Shown here: in pieces, positions 34,501 through 46,500 of the stretch
Layout of the letters: every line of letters begins with the position of its first letter
How positions within the stretch are numbered: position 1 is the stretch's first letter
Assembly (NCBI GenBank): GCA_950097015.1
Contig: CATNEN010000025.1
Span: forward strand, 682,001 to 746,000
Source of the DNA: Macrostomum hystrix
Taxonomy: Eukaryota > Platyhelminthes > Macrostomidae
Reading direction: 5' to 3'
Length of the DNA: 64,000 nt
The notes under the pieces: generated by a model
The model's database searches: none
What the model saw: the letters and a program-made list of their open reading frames with translations, nothing else
Told to the model about the DNA's origin: nothing
Made by a program: the position numbers and the translations under genes

Positions 34501-37500
34501 TGAGAGAATACTTGAATGCTTGTCGTGCAATTTACGTCCATAAGGCCCAACCCATAAGATTACGTAGAACCAGGGAGGATTCACCCCTAGACAATTTTTT
34601 GCTGCAACCGAACGGAGCAACGCAGGCACACGAAACTCAAGAACACGGGCCAAATTTTTGCGCATCTTCTGAAACAATAATCAAGTCGCCAGCTCTTCAG
34701 ACCGCCGAGATATTCAATGGTTCTGGCGAAAGGTCAGATTTTTCCCATAAGCGCTAGTGTATTTCATTCACCCATATAAACGAATCAGCACTGTGCCTCA
34801 GTGCGGCCTTGCCTGGCCTTCAAAATGTATCATCATGTCCCCCGAATGTGCATGCATCATCTCCGTGTTCGGCGGTCACCCACCTTTATCTAGACGGAGT
34901 GCTGGACCTTCAAGGGCTACAACAGGTGGAACTAGGCCACTATGGACACCCCGACGCTAAATTCTACAATTTCACCGATCAAGGCTAAATATTAGGCGCA
35001 GCTCAACCACAGGACAGCCTCGCCTAGTCTGTCAACCAATCAGTCACCACCCGACGCTGTTAGCATTCAGGCGCAGCCAAAAAATTTCAGGGGGCGGAAT
35101 CCCTTCCTTGATATAAAACGGGCGCCAAAATGGCTTGGTAGTCCTACTGTTAAGGCATAGTGAGAGTGGGTGTACACCACCTGACAATGAGAATGTACAA
35201 GGCAGTTGTCTGAGTGAGTGTGTGTATGCTCACTGGCTGCGGGTCTACTGTCACCAAATGTCAGTGTTGTATTCAGCACTAGCTGAGATTAGCTGAGAGT
35301 GATATGTAGTTATAAAAGTGGGAATAGCCAAAGTTCAGGTCATCCCAGGTCGGGTCAACTGGTGGCTGCGGGTGTTAGGACGAGAATCAGCCGCTAGACC
35401 AAAGCAGAGGGATTGGCCGTGGGGGGTCCAAATGAAAGATTATGCCGGGTTTTCATCGACAGCTGGTAGAAAAGTCCGACTGTACAGTGCGCTTTTAGCC
35501 GTCTAGATATGTAGCCATTTCGAGCCGCATTCCAATGGAATTGCAAAGGGGATTATTGTGTGCCACTTGTCTGTAATAGTATACATTGCTACTATAATAA
35601 GCTGACTATTTGCCCGCGTCAAATCCTGTCAAATCCAATTAGCGCAGATCCATGATCCACAGTTTCTTGCTGAAAGAAGTGCTTTCCTACACTATTTACA
35701 GGATGGCGATGAAAATTCCCTGTTTAACTTTGTGCTAGATGATAACGATTCAATGTGGCCATTCTGCCCTGAGAATTCTGCTTAATAATTATCCCTTAAA
35801 CCTTTCCTTCCTAAGTTCCTCTGCCTTGTCCCCCGTAGTGTGCGTATCTGACCGTACAACTGGTCTCTTTAAGTTAGAATTGGCCTCCCAGTTTCTGCTT
35901 TCCATCAGATGAAGCGCGAAGCAAAGTCTAGTTTAGTTCGATCGAATCATTCGGCTTAGCTGCTGACTCATCGATCACGTTTAGCTTGTTAATTAAATAA
36001 GCTGAAAGGTAAGTAGTATGGATGGGTCGGAAATTTGTATAGCTTAATAAAAAAAAGAATTTTATTAACACCTATTTAGGCTTAGGCTTGGTAATATAAA
36101 ATAGTTAATATAATAGGTAAAATAATAGGTAATGTAAAATCTGTAGCTTCTCTAAAACAGTTATGAAGAAAATCGCAGTACTTGCTCCCGATATGTATCG
36201 AAAAACTGAACTCATGTACAATATTTTAGCTAATTGAAAATATAATAGCCAAGGTTTTCTGATCCGATATGTTTCGAAAATTGTTAAATTTATACGGTTT
36301 AATTAGCCATACAGCGGTTCATTATATCGTGGGTGGAGAAATTAATTTTTTTTCGCATAGATTTTCTACGAACTCCTGATTCCAGATAGCGTCGATAGAC
36401 CTAAAATTAACCCATTTTCATAAATTCCTCTGTGGTATAAATATATATCAGCAATCAGATGTATATCGCGAAGTCGCAAATGCTGATAAATGTTGGGCGC
36501 GGCTATCCTCAGCGTTGGGATTTAGGACCAATATAATAATAGGCATGAGAATTTGTCTGATTGCTTTGCTCATAAAGGCAACTATTCATTTCTCGAAACT
36601 GGCGTTCTTACTTTTGACTACTGGGTGATGAGATGGGAAGACAGGAGCATGGGAACTGGGCCGATTTTTCCTCTCCCTTTCGCTATCATTTCATCCTAGA
36701 TCCCGGCTCATTGGGATGCCATGCTCCAGCTCGACATCCCATCGTGAGCTGTAATTTATTGGCTGATCTTATACTGAGAAAATATTCTGGACATAGCCCA
36801 AAGGGCTGGGTTGGAGTATGAAGCAAATACATTTTTTGCCTTTTATGTAATCTGTTCCTGTGTGTATGCAATTAATATGCAGTCATGAAACGTTTTCTCT
36901 CACCCTTCATTAGCTTAGTTAGCTTTGAAAAAGAAATACTAAAAAGAGTATTTTTAAGCTAACGTCTGGGCTTAATTTGTATGCGTTTCCTAGAAAGTCG
37001 TCAATGAAAAAATATTTCGTCGCAAGCAGGATTCGAACCTGCGCGGGGAAACCCCATTGGATTTCGAGTCCAACGCCTTAACCACTCGGCCATCGCGACT
37101 TGCTCAACTGTCATGAACAGAATAACTATTTATACATAGTTAGCTTGCTTCAACTACTGTTAGTAGAAATACAAGAATATAGTTATATAAATTCTATGAA
37201 TTGTTCTGAATCTTCAGAGAGCTTAGTCGAGAAGCGACGCTACCCGGACACCCAGTGCCTTGCGCCGCACCTATTGGAAGGCTTTCCTTCTGGCTGGCAG
37301 CACGCTGATCGGGTGCCCGGTCAGCTGGGCAAGCTTAACGAAGACTTCCTGCGTCACCGACCGTTGGGCTCGCATTATCCGGGCCTATTGCAGGCCAAAG
37401 ATTTAAAACGAATCAAGCGAGTCAATCAGCGCGTTCGAGCTGTGCAGCATCTCAAGATTCTGTCCGAACGGCGCGAGGTGAGTTAGGCTGGCAATTCTTA

Positions 37501-40500
37501 TACAAATTCCATATAACTATGCAATACAGGTCGATTTTACAGAGGTCCGCACTGCAAAGCTGTAAATATTAGTTAGTGTCACACTTTAATCGGACAGGCA
37601 TGCTATTAAGTTCTGTTCTGACTCGCAGAGTTTTTCTGACCAGTTGGCATTTCTAGTTGTTTTAGGAAATATTTGTGTTTTTGTTAGAATCGGTTTCTTC
37701 GTTTATGCATGCAATATATTTCAATATATTGAGGGGATAGATTATTTCACAGGCCAGTAAAATGGATGTCAGGATTAGCTGGGGTAGAAATCCTGCCTAT
37801 TTGACTGTGTACACAGCCTTTAGTTTACTGGCTGTACATTTGGCACAATTGGGCCAAATTATTACATTATACATTATACAAGGCGATTTTTAACACTTAA
37901 GTTTTACTATTATCAAACAAAAGTAATAATATTTCAATACTATTTTCTCAATTCCGATGCAGAAGGAGTTGGCGGAAAAGCATGCAAAAATGTGGATTGT
38001 AAGTTGTGCTTTGTGTCGCCAAACGTTTTCATCCTCTTGTTTGATTGCTTTCTCAGTTGTTCTGTGTAATTTTTTATTCCTCTATTAACTCCGTGCAATG
38101 ACCTCTCGCTGATTTTGTTGCTTTAAATTGTATAAAATTTAGATTTTTCTATACATATCGGTGAAATTTTCAAAGTTAGCCTAGTTATGAAAAATTATTC
38201 ACTTAAATAACAGTTGCAACAAATTTTTAAGACAAAAAATAAGGTCCTGATCTAATAGAAGTCTCGGAAGTTATTATGCAAAAAACATTTCGTCTGAATT
38301 TATTAATATTACCTATGTTTACCTTTAGCCTTTGATTTTTTTTAAGTGTTAGCTTTTTATAGTCTTTGTTTCGGTCTGCTGGTGTCTGTGTGCATGACTT
38401 AAAAACATTTCGAGTTGATTTGCATGACAATATTGACTTGCATCACATCGATTGACATATCAGATAAAGTATTTTATATCGCATTTATATGCCCTTTTTA
38501 TTTCTTTGCGGAATAAGTATTATGATCACTGCCAAAATGTATGAAATAGTTTTAAATATGAATAAACCCCCCCAGCTTTGTTACCTTGAGTATTCCATTG
38601 CTTGTGATTGCATGTGAACCCCATTGCTGATTAGTTTATAGATTCTTTGATTTATACCTTGTTGTAGATAATGTAGATAATAAAGTAGGGTTATAAAATC
38701 CACAACCGCGCAATTTACGCTACTAATAGTAGGCAGCCTATTAATACTCATATTCTATCAACCCCATCGCCCCGCCACGGCAGAAGTACATGCAGGAGAA
38801 TCGGGTTAAATCTCTACGCCAGCCCAACCTGTCCGACATGGCGCCCTCCGTCATGGCCCAGACCAACTGGAAGTTTGTTGAAGCCCTGCTCAAAGAGTGC
38901 AAAAGCAAGGTGGGTTGGGCCATATTCGGCTCTATATCTCCTCACCTAAATAGCTGGTTTCCACATGGGTTTGTATGCTTCCCAGTCCACCTAATCTACT
39001 CCAGTCCACCTAATCTATTCCAGTCCACCTAATCTATTCCAGTCCACCTAATCTATTCCAGTTCACCTAATCTATTCCAGTCCACCTAATCTATTCCAGT
39101 CCACCTAATCTATTCCAGTCCACCTAATCTATTCCAGTCCACCTAATCTATTCCAGTCCACCTAATCTATTCCAGTCCACCTAATCTACTCCAGTCCACC
39201 TAATCTATTCCAGTCCACCTAATCTATTCCAGTCCACCTAATCTATTCCAGTCCACCTAATCTACTCCAGTCCACTAATCTATTCCAGTCCACCTAATCT
39301 ATTCCAGTCCACCTAATCTACTCCAGTACACCTAATCTACTCCAGTCCACCTAATCTACTCCAAATCTATTTAATCTAGCCAATGTCTACCCCAGTCTAA
39401 CCAATGTACCCCAATCTAGCTACCAGTACTATTCTCGCAATCTACCTTATCCACCCCCAGTTTACCTAATCCACCCCAGTTTACCTTATCCACCCCCAGT
39501 TTACCTAATCCACCCCCAGTTTACCTAATCCACCCCCAGTTTACCTTATCCACCCCCAGTTTACCTAATCCACCCCCAGTTTACCTAATCCACCCCAGTT
39601 TACCTAATCCACCCCCAGTTTACCTAATCCACCCCCAGTTTATCTAATCTACCCCAGTTTATCTAATCCACCCCCAGTTTATCTAATCCACCCCCAGTTT
39701 ACCTAATCCACCCCCAGTTTACCTTATCCACCCCCAGTTTACCTTATCCACCCCCAGTTTACCTAATCCACCCCCAGTTTACCTAATCCACCCCAGTTTA
39801 CCTAATCCGCCCCCAGTTTACCTAATCCACCCCCAGTTTACCTAATCCACCCCCAGTTTACCTAATCCACCCCCAGTTTACCTAATCCACCCCCAGTTTA
39901 CCTAATCCACCCCCATTTTACCTAATCCACCCCCAGTTTATCTAATCCACCCCCAGTTTATCTAATCTACCCCAGTTTATCTAATCTACCCCAGTCTAAC
40001 ACTCTACCCCCATGTACCTCATCTACTCCCAGCATACCTAATCTGCCTAATCTGCCCCCAGTCTTCCTAACCTACCCACAGTCTAACTAATCTATTCTCA
40101 ATCTATCTAATCCATCCGTGTCGTTCCGCTCCAGACGAAGCGAATGGTGGTTGAGAAGATGGGCCACGAGGCCCTGGAGCTCGGCCACACGGATATCGAA
40201 CTCAGCGGCGTGGAAGAGAACACTCTGGTTGCCGGCCTGTGCGACCTTCTTGAGCGCATCTGGTCCCACGGTTTGAGCAGCCGGCACGGCAAGTCGGCCC
40301 TGTGGTCCCACCTGAACCTGTTTTATAGCCGCGAGATGGAACTGAGCCGACTAAGGCGCCAGATTCCCCAGCCTCAGAGGGTGCACCAACTCAATCCCGG
40401 TATGTGCAGTGCGCAGTTTTATCAAGTAAACTCTTTCAAAATGAAAAGCATTTTGATTGAAATATTAAATCATTTATATTTAAAAATAGAACGAATTTGT

Positions 40501-43500
40501 TTTGTTAAAATGTTTTGAGATGTTGCAGCCTAGTGGTTAGGGCGTCGGACTCAAGACTTGAAGGTCGGGGGTTCGATTTTCGACTCTACTGGAACAATTT
40601 GCGTTCTTTAGCAAGACACTCTGCATTGCTTCTCTAGTGTTAAATAGGTGCCAGCATCAGTTGGGGTAGCTGAGAGTCCATGGACTGAACAGCAGTGCGA
40701 GGCCTTTAGATGCGAACAAAAAAAATTAGTTAAACTTTGATTTTCTTTGACAGTAATTTTTTCCGTCACTAGGGTAATAAATTTGTGTACTTTAAAGACA
40801 CAAATTGATCATCTTACTGCTTTTTTGTTTTATTTCAAATAAACGCAATTTAAATCTTTGCTTTAATGTATTTGAAACACTTTTTTCTCGCATTTTAGCT
40901 CAATAGCATAGAGAAGGTTATGAAAGTAGTTTTATAACTTAAACTATTACTATTCACTTTTCATTTCATGTGTAAATCGCGACCAACCAATTCTCTATTT
41001 TCTTGTGTGTAATATTAAAAGAAAAACAACATGTTTATTTGCAGAGGCCAGCCCTATTAGGCATCGTGTTAAAGAGGCCCTTACCAATATGGGCATGGAT
41101 CAATACTCTGTGTTCAAATTTTTCAACGGTCAGTTTTTAAGGATTGGTTAAAATATTTTTTCTATTGTAATTTTGCATGTTTTTTGCATGCACTTAAAAG
41201 CGGGCTCCGAGGTTGCACTTTACTTGTCGGAAATGCACTTTTTGTAAAACATTGCTTAATAATTATATATTTTCTGACTACTAACTGTTTTAAATAATAA
41301 GTAGTATTTATAATTTCACGTTTTAGTCTAATTATAACAACTTCTCTAGCCCTTTATAATTTACTTATCGTTGTTTTAGTGCTTGAATATTTATCACTGC
41401 AAGTTGTGTGTGATGGTTAGTTTAAAAAATGCTTTTGAGTAAATTGCCTTTATTGCATCAGTAACAAATTCAGTTTAACTTTACTAACATTGCTACTAAT
41501 GGTAGTGTAGTTAAGGCTTGGCTAAACGTTTGAGTATTTGCCCGTGTTTTAGGCAAGTGTCAAATAATATTTATTTTTACAAACTTATATTTTGTCGTGG
41601 TGTTTTTGTTATGTCGATTTACCCTAATATTTCAACCGAATTAACTGGGCTTCATAATCTTTAAAGTTTAATGATCGTTTTTAGTCGCACTAATTGCTTC
41701 TCATTCTAGTAATTTAATTAATTCTCCAGCTCTTATGATTCTTGTCATTGTCCTTCGTGTTAATTTGAAACTAGTCATAAAGTAATCAAATTATCATCAC
41801 ACTGGTCATAACCCCACCATTCAGTTGGTCTGAGACTAGTCATTAATCCACTATCTTGTCATTCCTTTCTAGTCGACCCAATTAGTTCGCGTTTTGGCTT
41901 GGGCTTCTAACTCTGAATCTGATAAGCACTTATGAGGCTAATTATAATTATAGATACTTAAAAACTCCGTCCCAAAAATCAGAGACTAGTAGCCCGTCTG
42001 GCCAACCGGACGCGGCTGTGCGCCGCGACCTCTATTCGTCCTTGAAACGATCACGCGGAGGAGGCGTGCGCAGCGGCGACCTAGCCGGGGTATTTGGCCA
42101 GCCGCCAGTTAATCTATTGGATGACATTCACTTGGTCCGCCAACTAAAAGAGGTTCACACCGACGTTGGCAAATCTAGAGCATTTGTCCGGCTAGCCCTG
42201 GAGAAGAAGCTGCTGCATGCTCACATCAAACGGCTACTCAGCGACTCTCAGCTGCTCAGAGAGTTGTATAAACGATTCGCCTTCCTGCGCTGCGAAGAGG
42301 AGCGCGAGCAATTCCTCTTTCATCTGTTGTCGCTCAATGCCGTTGATTATTTTTCGTTCAGTTTGAGTCTGCCATCTACTACCATGCTCTACCGGGTATT
42401 TATCTACTCTGGTGAGTTATAATTGATTAAACTTAAAAATATGTTTGGTATTCCGATATGTATCGAATATTTAAATTTAGGTTATCTGAGGCGATGTCGC
42501 TTTAGTTTAAAATATTTTCAGCACCCGATATGTGTTAAAATAAATATTGAACTGTATTATTCGATTGCCGAATCGTTTTTAATCGACTGATACGTCCGGA
42601 AATCTTAATACCCTATATGTATCGAAAAACCATTAGCTAGTTTATCTTCTACTTTAGCTGGAGTAGCTGTTTTTTCCAAATTAGCCTATATGTATCGAAA
42701 ATTATATTGTTTAAGTCTTCTTAAGTATATAGCAGTCTGTACATTGGCTAGCTTTTACGTAAGCCAACTGAATTTCGTTCCCAAAGTAACTAAAAATAGA
42801 AAGGCTTCTCGACTTGTGAAAAAGCATCATCAATACGGACCTCAAAATCTATTCTTTTATTTTTCTCCTCCTTGACTTTTTCGTGAAACATTCCCTGCTT
42901 CCTTCTTGGCACGAAATTAAGGCCAGTCAATGCCGGGCATGAGTAGGATAGGGTTGGATGGAGGAGACAGGTAAGGCGACCAGGCTGCGGTCACTAATTA
43001 ATTGGTGTGTGGGTGGCTGACCATAAGGCGGTGGGCGAGGAGGCAGAAGGATGGAGGGACATTGGTCCAGACGTTCCCGAAAGTGATAGCCCTTCTCTGG
43101 CTCACGCTTGGCTAGAGCCTTAATGAAACTGTCTTTTTTTGCTTTGGCCCCTTTGATCAGGCACCCTAGAAGTCCAAAGAATATCTCTCTATCTTGTACA
43201 TTTACTTAGTGAGGCCTAACCCTGTGTTTCGCATATTCTTAGATCGGCCGACTGATCTTTGCCGACTGAGGCATCATATTGCGCGACAGTTGACCCGAAG
43301 ACAATGCTCCAATTGTGCTGTAGCTTGTCCTTGCTTCCTCTCATCTGGGGGGATATCCTAAATGCTACGGTTCAAAAATAAATTCTAAATATGTTATCCT
43401 AACCTTATAGTTAGCATTTGGTGTATTGTATGAAAAAATTCTGTAGAATCATCTTGCATATGCCCACCTGATGCTCCAGCTCTATCTCTTACAATGTGGC

Positions 43501-46500
43501 AGTTAATTATTTATGCGCAGAAAACTAGAGCACATTTTTTATCATTTTTTAAACATTATTTTCTTCATCTAGCTAGACTAACTGAGTGAGCGAGTTTTCA
43601 GAATTATTTTGTTGCACTAAAATAAGATTAACAATACTAATCCAAAATACTTGATCGAAAATCCCTAGAGCATCTGTAATCCAAAATTAGATTTTTACCT
43701 CAATCCTACATGAGAATCCAAGATCCCTAATCCCACAGCAGAATCATGGATCCCTAATCCCACAGCAGAATCCTAGATCCCTAATCCCACAGCAGAATCA
43801 TGGATCCCTAATCCCACAGCAGAATCCTAGATCCCTAATCCCACAGCAGAATCATGGATCCCTAATCCCACAGCAGAATCCTAGATCCCTATTCCCACAG
43901 CAGAATCATGGATCCCTAATCCCACAGCAGAATCCTAGATCCCTAATCCCACAGCAGAATCCTAGATCCCTAATCCCACAACAGAATCATGGATCCCTAA
44001 TCCCACACCAGAATCCTAGATCCCTAATCCCACAACAGAATCCTAGATCCCTAATCCCACAGCAGAATCCTAGATCCCTAATCCCACAGCAGAATCCTAG
44101 ATCCCTAATCCCACAGCAGAATCCTAGATCCCTAATCCCACAGCAGAATCCTAGATCCCTAATCCCACAGCAGAATCCTAGATCCCTAATCCCACAGCAG
44201 AATCCTAGATCCCTAATCCCACAGCAGAATCCTAGATCCCTAATCCCACAGCAGAATCATGGATCCCTAATCCCACAGCAGAATCCTAGATCCATAATCC
44301 CACAGCAGAATCATGGATCCCTAATCCCACAGCAGAATCCTAGATCCCTAATCCCACAGCAGAATCATGGATCCCTAATCCCACAGCAGAATCCTAGATC
44401 CCTAATCCCACAGCAGAATCCTAGATCCCTAATCCCACAACAGAATCCTAGATCCCTAATCCCACAGCAGAATCCTAGATCCCTAATCCCACAGCAGAAT
44501 CCTAGATCCCTATTCCCACAGCAGAATCATGGATCCCTAATCCCACAGCAGAATCCTAGATCCCTAATCCCACAGCAGAATCCTAGATCCCTAATCCCAC
44601 ATCAAAATCCTACGTCACAAAAACCAATCCTAACCTCACAATGTTTCAATGCAGTATCGAATGTCAAGCCTGAATCCCTGCAAATCAAACTTTCGTCAGG
44701 CAAGAAGTACAGTGGCGCCAGCACTTCGGCTACGGCCTGGTTCTGTCTGAACGGCCAGTTGGCCGACACCGGTCTGCTAGCCCTGCCCAAGGGTCAGATG
44801 CAGTTTCAGTTTCAGCACACCAACCTGGGAGGACTCACAACCCTGCGAATCGGGCATGACAACGCGGGCATCTCGCCGCGCTGGTTCGTAGAATTCGTCC
44901 TGGTGCAGAACGCTTACACCGGGCACGTCTATCGCTTCCACTGCGGCCGTTGGCTCGGCCGCGACGTTGACGACGGCAGCTCCGAGCGACTGTTGGTGGC
45001 CGAATTGCTCCGCACCTCCGGGCCGGGCCGACCCTCCGGCTCCGTGTCCGGCGGTCCCGGTGGCGGCGGCGTCGGCGGCACCCTCGGCAGGGAGCGCGGA
45101 CAGAGCGAGGAGCCTCCTGGGCTGGTTGGCGGCGGTTTCGGCGGATTCTTCGACGGCTACAGGACGCCGCCAAGCCGGTGCCGGAGTCCCAGTTTGAGCC
45201 GACGCGGCTCAACAACAACTGGCGACGTCGGCATCGGCGGCGGCATCGTTGGCGGCGCTTCAACGCCATCGACGCCGGGCGCGTCCGGGTCGGCGTCCGC
45301 CGCGGTGGCAACCTCGGAGTCCGCCCAGCAGGGTCTCAGCGACGCTGTTAACGCCGTTGTGAAATTCTTTCACGGCCGAGAGTGCCCGCTGCACCAGCTG
45401 ACCCTCCTACTGTGCGGCGACTGCGGCCTGGTGCCGGCCCTGGAGACCGCCCTGCAGATCGGCTTCCGCTCGGCCAGATTCTTCCACATGCGCCGGCTGT
45501 ACGTGTGGGACTTTATCGACAAGGCTGTGCACCACTGCCTGGGCCAGCTGGTCACCATGGAGCCAGGAAGGAAACTGGCCGCCACCGTGTTCTGCCGCTC
45601 CGCCAAGAGAATAGACAACTCGGCTAGCCTCGGCAAGGACGGAAAGCTGCAGGTCTGCCCTGCGCCACCTGTTCACCTGCGCCATCAATCAGCCTACCTA
45701 TCTATCTTATCAATCAGCCTACCTATCTATATTATCAATCAGCCTACCTATCTTATCAATCAGCCTACCTATCTTATCAATCAGCCTACCTATCTATATT
45801 ATCAATCAGCCTACCTATCTTATCAATCAGCCTACCTATCTTATCAATCAGCCTACCTATATTATCAATCAGCCTACCTATCTATATTATCAATCAGCCT
45901 ACCTATCTATATTATCAATCAGCCTACCTATCTATCTTATCAATCAGCCTACCTAACTATATTATCAATCAGCCTACCTATCTATCTTATCAATCAGCCT
46001 ACCTATCTTATCAATCAGCCTACCTATCTATCTTATCAATCAGCCTACCTATCTATATTATCAATCAGCCTACCTATCTATCTTATCAATCAGCCTACCT
46101 ATCTTATCAATCAGCCTACCTATCTTATCAATCAGCCTACCTATCTATCTTATCAATCAGCCTACCTATCTTATCAATCAGCCTACCTAACTTATCAATC
46201 AGCCTACCTATCTATCTTATCAATCAGCCTACCTATCTTATCAATCAGCCTACCTATCTATATTATCAATCAGCCTACCTATCTTATCAATCAGCCTACC
46301 TATCCTATCAATCAACCAACCTAGCCTACTAATAAAATCGCCTACCTAATCAATCAAATCGCCTACCTAATCAATCAAATCGCCTACCTAATCAATAAAA
46401 TCGCCTACCTAATCAATAAAATCACCTACCTAATCAATAAAATCACCTACCTAATCAATCAAATCACCCACCTAATCAATCAAATCACCTACCTAATCAA

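Noticed and set aside
44835-45311. 158-codon Arg-rich minus-strand frame
   Set aside because: Antisense shadow of the PLAT-RUN2 exon of DENND5.
45653-46324. Read-through extension of DENND5 exon 13 into Tyr/Ser/Gln repeats
   Set aside because: The conserved RUN2 sequence continues at 47500 in the right phase, so the donor at 45653 is used.
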